A program made the position numbers and the translations under genes. A DNA stretch of 64,000 bases from Gerris lacustris. Taxonomy: Eukaryota; Arthropoda; Insecta; Hemiptera; Gerridae. The notes under the pieces are model-generated. The model saw only the letters and a list, made by a program, of their open reading frames with translations. It was not told the origin of the DNA and made no database searches. Location: the NCBI GenBank assembly GCA_951217055.1, contig OX578281.1, positions 13,982,447 through 14,046,446 of the forward strand, read 5' to 3'. Of the stretch, positions 10,576 to 21,131 are shown piece after piece. Each line of letters begins with the position of its first letter. Position 1 is the stretch's first letter.

Positions 10576-12077
10576 AGCTTACTTCAGCACTCTATACCTA
10601 TATATCTAAATGTTATATAAAATTATATCAGAGCTCCTAGAGGACCAAATGGTAATCAAAATGGATAAATGTTTCATACTAGTAATTTCTCACCTTAAGA
10701 TCCATCTAATCTACTATAATATCAATTAGACAAATGTATACTGATCTTCTCCATTTTATGTAAAATCATTGAAAGTTCCATACGTGGATTCAATGCCCAA
10801 AAACATATCCATGATTCAATGTTTTTCCATGAAATGGAGAATTTTTTTGGTGGAAAGAATCCTTTAAAAGTTAATATTAAAGATTTATCGGATAATTTAA
10901 TCAATCACCTTAGAACCTACTGCTAATTTATACAATTTACATCTTGGCATTTATTCGTATAAGGAACTTGTGCTCTAAAAGCTGAAAGTTGTGTGATTTA
11001 CACAATATGCTATAAACTCACATACAAACGTGAAGGCTCAACATTTGAGTTTTAGAACCAGAAAGACTAGCTCGTATCCACAACCTCCGGCTGTTTACTT
11101 TAGAACGAATTGTGAACTGCGTTATTCACAGGAAAGACTTTGAGTGAGACACTTCTCCATTGCAAATATTCCTTTCGTTAACAAACTATACCACTCCTAT
11201 CTGAATTGATATTGATAAAATAGCAGTTTCCACAATATTGATAAAGTTTTTTTTAGTGAAGAATTGGTCACACCATAAATTTGAGTTGATAGTAGACTAG
11301 AACTAGAATATCAAAACAAAGTTCAAAGAGCTATACCATGGAAGGAGATAGTCAAAATATTCAATGACGTTGAATGGTTTTGAAGAGGAGTAGGATTAGG
11401 ACTTGACTTCAAGTGGTTAAATACTTTTGTACTCTTGTATCTGCAACATGTTATAAGAACATTTGTTGAAAGAAGCTCTCTTGAAGTTAAGATGATTATA
11501 CAAATTACATACTTTCTTGCAGCATAGGACTTTCTAATGAATGAACTCAATTTAAATAAAAATCTTTATTTTTATCTTCTTTTTTTTTTTTTTTTAAATT
11601 TATCCTCATGCTCCGTAATTAACAAGCTGAAAAGGTTTATAAATTTAAACGTGTAAAGAGATTTTGAAAAAAAATATTTGAGTTTGTGAAAGACAGAAAA
11701 TAGAGGTGGGAGGGGGACAGACAAACAGAATCATTTACTTGTACTGGATGAATTAGACTTGACTAAACCCATGATCTCATACATTTTTACTTGGATTATT
11801 TTTTGTATAAGTATATTTGATGGGATGTTAAATTACTCTTACGATTTGATTAAATTTTATTTTATGAAGTTTAAATTTAGCATCACTATGCCCATGATAA
11901 TGTTTTGTTCAGTTTATAATTTTATAATTAATTGAACCGTACTAAAAGACAAACTATTTAATTTTAAATGTGATACTAGTTCATGTAATGTTTCTATGGT
12001 TGTTTCTTTTTTGTGCTGCAATAAGTACATCTACTTATTTTCGTTTAATTGATAATAGTATTTGGTCATTATTATAC
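10576..12077. other. AT-rich non-coding stretch
   Basis: No gene was recognised. Short open frames at 10722-10904 and 11323-11550 have no visible domain. A poly-T tract lies near 11580-11596. Confidence 0.5.
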
Positions 12078-13060
12078 CGAGTGGTTTAATTTCCGAGATG
12101 TCCTTTGATTTTGGTCTATAAAGCCCTCGTGCATAAGTATCCCCAATGTATTTTTAATATTAACTAAGCACATTTTATTGGAATAGTTTATTATTAAACC
12201 GAGAGGTACCCTTTGAGTTTGGTCTATAACCCTCTTGCTCACAATTATCCCCAATGTATTTTCAATGTTAACTAAGCATATTTTATTGGAATAGTTTATT
12301 ATTAAACCGAGAGGTAACCTTTGAGTTTGGTCTATAACCCTCTTGTTCACAATTATCCCCAATGTATTTTCAATGTTAACTAAGCATATTTTATTGGAAT
12401 AGTTTATTATTAAACCGAGAGGTAACCTTTGAGTTTGGTCTATAACCCTCTTGCTCACAATTATCCCCAATGTATTTTCAATGTTAACTAAGCATATTTT
12501 ATTGGAATAGTTAGTTATTAAACCGAGAGGTAACCTTTGAGTTTGGACTATAACCCTCTTGCTCACAGTTATCCCCAATGTATTTTTAATATTAACCAAG
12601 CATATTTTATGGAAATAGTTTATTACTAAACTGAGAGGTACCCTTTGAGTTTAGACTATAAGCCTCTTCCTCACAGTTATCCCCAATGTATTTTTAATAT
12701 TAACCAAGCATATTTTATGGAAATAGTTTATTATTAAACCGAGAGGTACCCTTTGAGTTTGGACTATAAGCCTCTTCCTCACAATTATCCCCAATGTATT
12801 TTTAATATTAACCAAGCATATTTTATGGAAATAGTTTATTATTAAACCGAGAGGTACCCTTTGAGTTTGGACTATAATCCTCTTCCTCACAATTATCCCC
12901 AATGTATTTTTAATATTAACCAAGCATATTTTATGGAAATAGTTTATTATTAAACCGAGAGGTACCCTTTGAGTTTGGACTATATAAGGCCTTCGATCAC
13001 AATTAACCCCCAATGTATTTTCAATTATTTACTAAGCATATTTTACAGGAATAGTTCATT
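12078..13060 (-). repeat. 108-bp satellite, ~9 units, open in one minus-strand frame
   Basis: CCCCAATGTATTT recurs nine times between 12140 and 13007 at 108-bp spacing, with GAATAGTTTATTATTAAACC and GAGAGGTACCCTTTGAGTTT in each unit. Because 108 is a multiple of three and the unit has a stop-free frame, long open frames arise at 12072-12599 and 12651-13013. They translate to 36-residue repeats such as CLVNIENTLGIIV. Both are in the same frame and are separated by a TAA at 12651-12653 that replaces the CAA of the other units. There is no signal peptide or known fold. It is called satellite rather than gene. Confidence 0.9.
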
Positions 13061-13976
13061 TTATTATTTAATGATCATAAAATTATTATTTACTCCCTTA
13101 GCCTACAAAAATCAAAATTTCCAAATCTGAAGACCACTCACAATCAAAAAACCACAAAGGAAAGCCATAACTGCTAATGATAAGCAACATATTCTATTGG
13201 TAGGAATCGTGTCTACACAACCTACCTGGGGTTTTCCAAAGGTTTTCCTCAATTTATTATGCAAATGGAAGGTTACCTCTTTAGCCAGTCCACAAAATAT
13301 CTTGTAAACCTTGAAAAAAACACCTGAAAACAAACCACACAAAAATCTTATCAAAAATTCCCATTACAAAAACGTATATATTCCAATATTATTAAATATA
13401 TATAACAAATATATAACCATAATTAAAGCTTGCAATCCAATAAAAAATATCAAACAATTAAATAAAGCACAAAATAAAAATATAACTTCGGTATAAAACA
13501 CATAAAGTTTTGTAACTTATGGCCATGAAAAACTTGATAAGAACTTTATATTTTGTGTAAAATATTTCTACCGAAAATGCTACAAGTATAAAAGATTTGG
13601 TTTGGTTAAGAGATTATAATTAAATACATTATTAATGTGACGAAATTAGTTTGAATTGTTAAATGGTTGTAATAGAATGAATATAAAGTGAAAGGAAATG
13701 AGCGGATGTGAGGAAAATGTGTAAGGGAAATATATAAGCTTAGAGTTCTCTGACCCTAAGTTATATAAGACTGACTTTATTACTATAGCGTGCGTGCCTA
13801 ATGGTCCACATTAAACCCTTAGCTATCCCCACGACATTCTATTTTTTTCATGAATATATTCTTAAACTAAACTAAAGAATTCATAAACATGCTTCTAGGA
13901 TGTAAGTTTGCGAGATTAGTTACATTTAAGTAAATTTAAGTAGCATATTTTAACTTTCACACATATACGTAGTATT
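13061..13976. other. Non-coding stretch with one unassigned small ORF
   Basis: An 80-codon minus-strand frame at 13112-13354 contains a hydrophobic C-terminal segment (LSLAVMAFLCGFLIVSGL). It is not recognised, and the DNA block ACCTGGGGTTTTCC...GGTTTTCCTCAA looks like repeat sequence. No other gene was seen. Confidence 0.4.
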
Positions 13977-14300
13977 TGTATAGATTAAGTATTGTAATCG
14001 ATTTTGATGGATATATAAGTTTTTGAGTCCAAAAAAGTGGTTTCTAAAAAATGTCTGTCGTCTGTACAGACGCGTGGAGCCTATGGAGAAAATTAGGTTT
14101 GTGGACAAGCCTAACTACTGCCGATTTTCATGAAATTTGGCATACCCCGAGGCTAAATCAAGAAATCAATTTTACCTCTAAATTTCGATTAAAAAGTTTT
14201 AAAATGTAAATTTTAGGGGGGGGGGGGGGGCGATTAAAAAGTTTAGGGGGGATCTAGTTTTCGAGATATTAATAAAAATAAAACAGATTTTTTTTTAATC
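13977..14300 (+). repeat. Family F interspersed repeat, copy 1
   Basis: AAAAATGTCTGTCGTCTGTA, CGTGGAGCC and CATACCCCGAGG occur in the order seen at 51918-52400 and 56890-57415. A run of 15 G lies at 14216-14230. No ORF. Confidence 0.7.
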
Positions 14301-14339
14301 GAAAAGTAACAGTAAATAACCACCTGTTGGACGCCTTTA

Positions 14340-14865
14340 AGGTTATATGTAAATTGCACAATTTTTTTTTAGCTGAAATAAAAAATAATGTTTTACAAAG
14401 TAAGAAAACAGTGATATGATAATTGCACTAATTACTTCTCAAAAGGAGGTAAGGAAAATAGTGTAAATTGCACCACTGAGTTCCAGAACGAGGTAGGTTA
14501 AACTATGTAAATTGCACTAATTCCTTTAACATTGCGACAAAGGAATATCACACTTCTGTAATTGATAGCTACAATATCTGTTAGCCTAACAATCAAATAA
14601 GATAAAGTGACATTTAGTCCAATGTATTTTGGGAGAAAGGAACATCAAACTTATGTAACAAAAAGTGACAAAATCCATTAGTCCAATCATTAAGTTAGAC
14701 AAAGGGACATTTAGTGGTGCAATTTACACTATTTTACTTACTTCATTTCAAGAGGTAGTGGTGCAATTTACATGGTTTGACACTTCGTTTTAAATTGCAG
14801 TGGTGCAATTTACATAGTTTGATCTACTTCGTTCAAAAAACAAATGATGCAATTTACAGTTCCCC
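14340..14865. mobile_element. Foldback element rich in TGTAAATTGCAC
   Basis: The left part (14345-14535) carries ATGTAAATTGCAC three times. The right part (14705-14862) carries the reverse complement GTGCAATTTACA at least three times. The middle shares AGTCCAATGTATTTTGGGA and CAAAGGAATATCACACTTCT with the foldback element at 53528-53732. There is no ORF. The class is unknown. Confidence 0.75.
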
Positions 14866-14870
14866 CCTTT

Positions 14871-14872
<2 letters not shown>

Positions 14873-14943
<71 letters not shown>
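14873..14943. repeat. (TA)n microsatellite
   Basis: About 35 TA dinucleotides follow the foldback element without a break. Confidence 0.98.
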
Positions 14944-14950
<7 letters not shown>

Positions 14951-15811
14951 TTTTTAATTAATTAAATGAGATATTATGGAATTTAAATACAATCTCACAT
15001 CTACATGAGAAAGTTTGTCTGAATTGTCTCGGAGTGATTGTTTTTTTTTATTTAAAAAAATCCGGTTTTATATTAAGATCATTTGAGATATTGATTTTAT
15101 TTGTTGGTGTGATGAACTTATTTGTAATGAGTATAAGAAATGACTATAAGAAATTATCATTTAATTTTAAAATAATGTAATGTAAATTGATATGCTTTAG
15201 GGTAAACATTTTTAACTTAAAAAAGCAAAATTCAGGTTTGCTTGATATAATGAACATCATAACAACTATTTGGTTTCCTTTAAAGTACATAATCGCTCGA
15301 TTCAACTACCCAATAGAAGACTTTACTTTTGATATAGAATAATATACATATGTACTTCATGTATATAATTATATAAAACGCATTAATATGTATATTATAT
15401 ACAAATTAATATGAATATCATCTACATATTATTTATATGTAGATATATATACATGTATTGGAATATTTGTTGGAATAAGATTAAATACATGTAGTGGTTT
15501 GTAGCCTAGATACGCAAAGATATAGATCTGAGTATCGTAAAAGCGAATGAATCTCAGTAGCAACCTTTAGCTAAATTGAAGAGCTTCCGACTTATGTGGT
15601 ATTACTTTTAGTTTACATTTCAAAGCAGAGATACCCTTACGCATATCAAGTGCTTATTTGAGTGGTTCATTTCTCAATTCAAATCTAATGAATTCAAAAA
15701 GGGATTGGTGAAGCAGTTTGGCATACTCACAACTAGCCTGAAGCTATAGCTCATACACCGACATATTTATGGTTATTAGAAAATAAAATATGAATTTTTT
15801 AATTCAAGCAA
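14944..15811. other. AT-rich non-coding stretch
   Basis: No gene was recognised. GAGAAAGTTTGTCTGAATTG near 15007 has a relative at about 54356. Confidence 0.5.
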
Positions 15812-15932
15812 CTGTTTTAATAATGAATTATAATAAAATTAGTGAGGTGCAGTTTTAATAATGAATTATAATAAAATTAGTGAGGTGCAGTTTTAATAAT
15901 GAATTATTATAAAATTAATGAGGTGCAGTTTA
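15812..15932. repeat. 38-bp tandem repeat, 3 units
   Basis: GTTTTAATAATGAATTATAA starts at 15814, 15852 and 15890, giving a 38-bp period. Confidence 0.92.
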
Positions 15933-16059
15933 ATAAAACCAACATAGTTTAACTAACTAGTTTTGTAAAAATTTATTTGCATCTATATTTATTGCATAGG
16001 CTACTACACTAAAAATCCACGGGTCGGTATATCTTGTATTTGCTTCAAGTGAACATCAC

Positions 16060-16340
16060 GATAAACAACACCCCTGAAGATGCTTCCAGTAGTGGAAGCG
16101 AAACGTCGGACTTTAACCTCTTCGTGACTAGGGTTGGGACATCGATGTCGATGTATCGAAAACATCGATGTATCGGACTTTAAAAAATCGATTTTCAACA
16201 TCGATGTTGATCTTTCGATGTATCGGTCAACATCGATGTTTTCCTGAAACATCGAAAAGTTGGAACCCTATTCGTGACGCGGATTTTACCGGAAAACCAA
16301 GTTATTGATTACGATTCAATCCGCGGAAGCCTACGCACTA
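16060..16340 (+). repeat. Penelope-like terminal fragment interrupted by a hAT MITE
   Basis: Contains CCTGAAGATG, a GCTTCC/GGAAGC inverted pair and GCGAAACGTCGGAC, then GATTTTACCGGAAAACC and GATTCAATCCGCGGAAGCC after the MITE. Such CTGAAGA...GAAACG blocks occur in terminal repeats of Penelope-like retroelements, where they form hammerhead ribozymes. The assignment is inference; no RT or GIY-YIG coding sequence is present. Confidence 0.4.
16129..16270. mobile_element. 142-bp hAT-type MITE with 8-bp TSD
   Basis: TTCGTGAC at 16121-16128 and again at 16271-16278 is a perfect 8-bp duplication, as expected for the hAT superfamily. The ends are TAGGGTT and AACCCTA. The interior is made of repeated and inverted ATCGATGT motifs (ACATCGATG several times), so the element can fold on itself. 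No ORF belongs to it; the minus-strand frame 16004-16252 is an artefact. Confidence 0.92.
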
Positions 16341-16371
16341 AGTTTACTACACTAAACTTACAATCTTAACT

Positions 16372-16555
16372 TAAGTGAAGTTTAAAATAAGTATAATTAG
16401 ATGTAGGAACTAAATTGAAGATGAAATTATTGGAAAAGAAATGGTGTGGAAAAGATTTGAAGTGGGGGGACAAGGCGAAGTTGAGAGGATTAGCAGTAAG
16501 TGAGCAGGTAACAGGATGAACATTCAGGTTGGGTAAAAGGATTCAACTGAGAAAA
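16372..16555 (+). repeat. Interspersed repeat matching 10060-10235
   Basis: TAGATGTAGGAACTAAATTG, GGCGAAGTTGAGAGGATTAG and ATTCAGGTTGGGTAAAAGG match the repeat at 10 kb on the opposite strand. Confidence 0.8.
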
Positions 16556-16933
16556 TTGCAACACGCCCTGAGCCGAACATGGGACGAGCACTAAACGATC
16601 CACATCAAACGTCCGAACTGAAATGAGAAATTAAATTTATAAACCATTCAAAACTTTGTACTTAGTGTTACATTATACCTATCCAATGAATGGTAAGAAT
16701 GCTTGGCCTTCATACATTCACATGGCTAATATCAAGGGAAGCTTCGAGCCTACTTGGCTCGTTGTGCGCTAACACTCCCTGCAGGACGAACCGAACATCC
16801 CTTGTTCGTCGAAAACCCTAAAACAACCAGATTGGGTGCCGAACATAGCTTACTCGTCTAGAGACCAATCCTTTGCTCGTTGTTTGGTTCGGTTCGCCAG
16901 TATGAACGAGTCTTTAAGGAAAGCTTGTAAGTA
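16556..16933. other. Non-coding, moderately GC-rich stretch
   Basis: GAGCCGAACATGGGACGAGC and GTTCGGTTCGCCAGTATGAA suggest a decayed DNA element with inverted motifs, but clean termini were not found. Confidence 0.35.
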
Positions 16934-18210
16934 AGCTGGTCTCCTGTCAAGTATATTTGGTCCAAGTAACTTTGATCAAATTCACTTGGTCCATTTGTTT
17001 GTGGAACTTTAAAGTAAGGTTTACACGATCCAAGTAAACTTGTTCCAAGCAGTGGAACTATGAATTAAGGTTTACAGTTTACACGATCCAAGTATACTTA
17101 GTCTAAGTAGTGGAACTTTAATACACTATAAAGTTGAGGTTAAGATAGATTGTGTGAAATATTTTTCCCTCTAGAACTTTCCAGTTAAATTGTACTTATT
17201 AGGTTTTAAAACAGTGGTGATATATAACCTTCTAGTAAACAAAAACCAGCAAAACCTCACATCTTTGTCATTTATCATCAAAACTATACTTCGATCAAAA
17301 AAAGTTGTAACCCATCCAACTCAACTTGGATGTCCAATTGACTTGGATACCCTGTTTACACGATCCAAGTAGCGTCAAAGTAGAGTAAAAGCTGACGTGG
17401 TCCAAGTATACTTGGATCGTGTAAACGGAGCATTAATAACATAATGTTGTGTTAGCAAAAAGTAATAGAAAATGTGAAGAAATTTCTTGAAAGAAATATA
17501 ATAATTATATAATTTTATTATACAAGTAGTTTCTACAGTTTAAAAAGTATTAGTGCACTCCGTATATTATTCTCTGAAAACTTGGGATGGTTGCTGTGAG
17601 AAAAAGCCACTCACTCCTTCTTGGACCCTCGTCATGGATAACTTACGAATAAGCCGCAGATTAAGCCTGGTTTTCACGATCCAAGTAAACTTGGACCAAG
17701 TTAGCTTTGACGCTACTTGACTCGTCTAAACAGGGTACCCAAGCCAACTTGGACCAAGTTGAGTTGGATGGGTTCCATCAAAGTAGACTTTTATAAAAAC
17801 AAAAATGGCGCCCACCTGACAAATTATGAGAACAAGCTGTCAAAAAATGACAAAGATGTGAGGTTGTGCTGGGTTTTACTAATAGAAGGTGATATATCAC
17901 CACTGTTTTAAAACTTGATAAGTACCATTTAACTGGAAAGTTCTAGATAGAAAAACATTTCACACAATCTATCGTAACCTCTACTTTATAGTTATCCAAG
18001 TTCCACTTCTTGGACCAAGTATACTTGGATTGTGTGAACCTTACTTCAAAGTTCCACAAACACTTGGACCAAGTGGATTTGATCAAAGTGACTTGGACCA
18101 AGTATACTTTGATCGTGTAAACCTTACTTCAAAGTTCCACAACACTTGGACCAAGTGGATTTGATCAAAGTTACTTGGACCAAGTATACTTGCATCGTGT
18201 AAACCAGACT
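16934..18210. mobile_element. ~1.3-kb foldback element
   Basis: The left arm (16934-17430) and right arm (17662-18210) are imperfect reverse complements over ~500 bp. Matching blocks include AGTAACTTTGATCAAA, GTGGAACTTTAAAGTAAGG, AGATTGTGTGAAAT, AGAACTTTCCAGTTAAAT and AAAACAGTGGTGATATAT. Each arm carries several copies of ATCCAAGTATACTTGGWCC-type short palindromes. The outer ends read CTGGT...ACCAG. The ~230-bp spacer is AT-rich. No transposase is visible, and the open frame at 17717-17911 lies inside an arm. Confidence 0.88.
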
Positions 18211-19050
18211 TTATAATTATTCTTGCGCCGATTCTTCAAGTGCACAAAATGGTATCTTAAGGACAAAATACATCATTTATTAAAAGAGTATTTAGCAGCC
18301 CAGCATAGCCATGCGTAGTTTTCAACATTGATTACCTATTTTAGATTACTTAGAGAGTGCCTTTATTTAAAGTATGCATATTATGGTAATTGCAGAACAT
18401 AGTTACGGTGGTTTGTAGTGTAATATATATCCTCTGAATTTATCGATGCTAAGTGTTTACATAGTTAAATAATATATGTATAGTAGTAAGCTCTAGATAC
18501 ATAAATTTAGTTAATGTACAATGTAATGTAAGTTGTGCTCTTGTAGCCTTGGAAATGAACATGTGGCTATGTCAGTATAAATTATACTAAGGAAACTAAC
18601 TATTGATCGTCTACAAATTGTCTTTACTACAGGGAGTTAGCTTTGAATACGAACTGAAGGCAATGCTAAGTACGTTTGAAGCGGAAACCTAATGAAACCT
18701 GAATCTAATCCCCTCTTTGTATTGTCTCAGTTAAAGACGTAGAATAGTTTCCTTCACCTTAAAGCTAACCCAATCCAAGTCTCACGGGCAACATAGACAA
18801 TTTTCTAATCTTAAAGTGGAACAACTCTCAACAAATTACAAAATTGTTTGGATACTTGTTGTTTTAGATACCGTGAACATGCAATTGATTGTAAACGCAA
18901 ACTTGTGTTCTAATTAACTGCAGTCTACGCTATTAATTCTCAAATGAAATATAAACTATTTGCACGATATACTTAATAGACAAAACAAAATCACTTTTAA
19001 AATGTTTGATACATTTCTGCTTAGGCTTCTTTTTATTATCCAGTGCTAGA
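18211..19050. other. Non-coding stretch
   Basis: No gene or repeat was recognised. Confidence 0.5.
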
Positions 19051-19059
19051 GTCTCTTTT

Positions 19060-19330
19060 CTTTGTGCTGCTTTCGAGCTTACCGAAGGTAACGGAAAAAG
19101 CATGGGATCGCTCTGAAGAATTTGTATGTCTCCGATTTCTAATATTCCAAGACAGAAATCCGTTTCAGACATCAGGCAACATTTTTGGCCCTGTATCTGT
19201 TTCACATTCAATTTTTGAGAACCAACATACCTTATAGACTATTTATATAGTTGGTAATAATTAGCCCATTGTTGGTCCAACATAAGTTTCAACCTTCTGT
19301 GACCATTTGTTTCTCTCCCGCATGCGCACT
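19060..19330 (-). repeat. Family A copy, tail half
   Basis: From GCTTTCGAGCTTACCGAAGG through CAAGACAGAAATCCGTTTCA and TTGTTGGTCCAACATAAGTT to CCCGCATGCGCAC. This is the minus orientation of family A. Confidence 0.85.
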
Positions 19331-19703
19331 CCGGGCATCTCGGAACTTTTTCTTACAAGATAATTCCAAGTGGCGGCATATGTCAAATTAAAATATAAAG
19401 TAATTATTTATCTTATAGAAAGGTATAAGTGGTAAGAAGTTCAACTCAATCGGCGAAATAGTATCGAAATTATTTAACTCTAAAGTTCAAAAGTCAATAT
19501 TTTCAAAATGGCGGCAGATTTCGTAAACAAATTTCTGTGGAAATGTTTGTCTTATTTAAGAGGTATAAATTGGTACACATTTTAGCGTAATTCGATTTTT
19601 TTCGTTTTTTAACGAATTTTTGACGTCAAAAATTTATAATTTTCTGGGTGGCACAACTTCATGCAAGGCCTGACATTTTTTCCAAGTTTCAACTCTTTAG
19701 CTT
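19331..19703. other. Non-coding stretch
   Basis: No gene was recognised. It forms the left flank of the Jockey-like insertion. Confidence 0.5.
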
Positions 19704-19715
19704 AAAAACTGTGGG

Positions 19716-20380
19716 GATAAAGCTATTTTATCTACTCACTCAGATCCCATCCACGCCTCTGATTCCCTTAAAGAACACCTGCAATCCGTTAAAAACTGGT
19801 CCAGGAAATGGAGGATTAAGTTCAATCGGGAGAAAAGTGTTCATGTAACACTCACACTACGAAGAGCCACATGTCCTCCAGTCTACCTGTACCAGCTCCA
19901 ACTTTCTATATCTAAGTACCGTAGCTAGGACTAAATTTAGATAAAAGACTGACTTGAAACTTACATACACGATTGAAACGTACTGAGATGAAGAGACGTT
20001 ATAAATCGCTACTCAGTCTTCTAGGCAACAATTCTAATCTATCACTAACGAACAAACTGACGATATATAATTATTCAATAAAACCCATCTGGACCTACGG
20101 ACTAGAACTGTACGGATCGACCAAGCCATCAAATTCTTACAAAATCCAATCTCACCAATCCATTATCCTTCGTAAGATTGCCAATACTCCATCCTATCTA
20201 GCCAACGGTATTATCCACAATGACCTAAATGTGCCCTTTGTCCAAATCCTCGCATACCTCTGATATAAATCCTTTCATTCCAAACTCACAAACCATCCCA
20301 ATCCTCTTGTCAAGAACCTATCCTCCCATCATATTCCTGGATATCCTAGACGTCCTAGATATCCACCCTAGATGACTAAT
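19716..20380 (+). pseudogene. Jockey-clade reverse transcriptase, C-terminal remnant
   Basis: The first part reads DKAILSTHSDPIHAS, then LKEHLQSVKNWSRKWRIKFN and VHVTLTLRRATCPPVYLYQ, the thumb-proximal region of Jockey-type reverse transcriptases. After stops near 19927-19975 the similarity resumes at 19973-20260 (MKRRYKSLLSLLGNNSNLSL, KPIWTYGLELYGS). A TGA at 20261-20263 follows, then HSKLTNHPNPLVKNL in the same frame. Several stops and at least one frame change make it dead. It would have copied element RNA into DNA at the target nick. The clade assignment rests on motif wording only. Confidence 0.85.
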
Positions 20381-20553
20381 TTGTAAGATAATTCATTAAT
20401 TAAATGATAAATTGTAAATCACGTGATAAGGAGTACCTTCAGTGGATGGCCTCTCCTTATCAGTGACTCTGTGTAATAGTTGCTTTCATTATGACAAAAG
20501 ACACTTATTATAATTAATATTTGTAGTCGTGGCTAAATAAATAATTAAAAAAA
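19716..20553 (+). mobile_element. 5'-truncated Jockey-like LINE with 12-bp TSD
   Basis: AAAAACTGTGGG at 19704-19715 is repeated at 20549-20560, directly after an A-rich tail (TAAATAAATAATTAAAAAAA). The element begins inside the reverse transcriptase just downstream of the position of the catalytic YADD motif, so only the C-terminal part and the 3' UTR remain. Truncation at the 5' end, an A-rich 3' end and a TSD are hallmarks of target-primed reverse transcription. Confidence 0.88.
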
Positions 20554-20560
20554 CTGTGGG

Positions 20561-20750
20561 AGTTTGCGTGACACAAAAAGGCATACAAACATCCAGCTAA
20601 AAGCTCGGTTATGGATTTTTTTGGGTAAAAATAATACTATCTTTTAGAATTGTACTAATTGTTTAGATATGCTGAAGAAAAAAGTCAATGAATGAATGAA
20701 ATAGTTTATAAACATTTATAACATTTAATTATCCTATCTTAATAAGATCT
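20561..20750. other. Short non-coding spacer
   Basis: Right flank of the Jockey-like insertion; nothing else seen. Confidence 0.4.
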
Positions 20751-21131
20751 GTATATGAGAGGTAAAGGGCACTATCTCCATTCTTTTACGAAATTGAGGT
20801 TTTAACAGTTTCCTATTCATTTTTCCCCCTTTTTTAGAGGTACAAGTTACTATGTGCGAAAACTAAAACTCACGGATTTAGCCAGTTGGAAAAGGCACTA
20901 TGAACCAACATGCTGGGGAGGTAAAGAGCACTCTTTGGACATGTAGCTGTTTACCTCCAGAGAATTAAGAATAAGTTAGCACTATGTCCAGATAGTGCTC
21001 TATATCCACTCCACTTAGTAGAGTGAGAGAGCAACTAGTCTTATCAGTATGGCCTTGCGCCATACATCATTAAAATAGCTCTCCCGAAAAATTTACAATT
21101 TGGTTCATAGTGCCCTTTACCTCCGATATAC
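20751..21131. mobile_element. 381-bp inverted-repeat element
   Basis: The ends GAGGTAAAGGGCACTAT and ATAGTGCCCTTTACCTC lie within a ~25-bp inverted repeat running from GTATAT to ATATAC, with two mismatches. A sub-terminal variant, GGAGGTAAAGAGCACTC, lies near 20919. No clear TSD or ORF. Confidence 0.82.

Noticed and set aside
12072..13013. Two open frames (175 and 120 codons) as genes
   Set aside because: They are read-outs of a 108-bp satellite whose length is a multiple of three; no signal, domain or flanking gene structure supports a protein.
13112..13354. 80-codon ORF with a hydrophobic C-terminus as a small membrane protein
   Set aside because: No recognisable family, repeat-like DNA, and no second copy or context to support it; kept only as a note.
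14777..14965. 62-codon ORF with an Ile-Tyr run
   Set aside because: Created by the (TA)n microsatellite.
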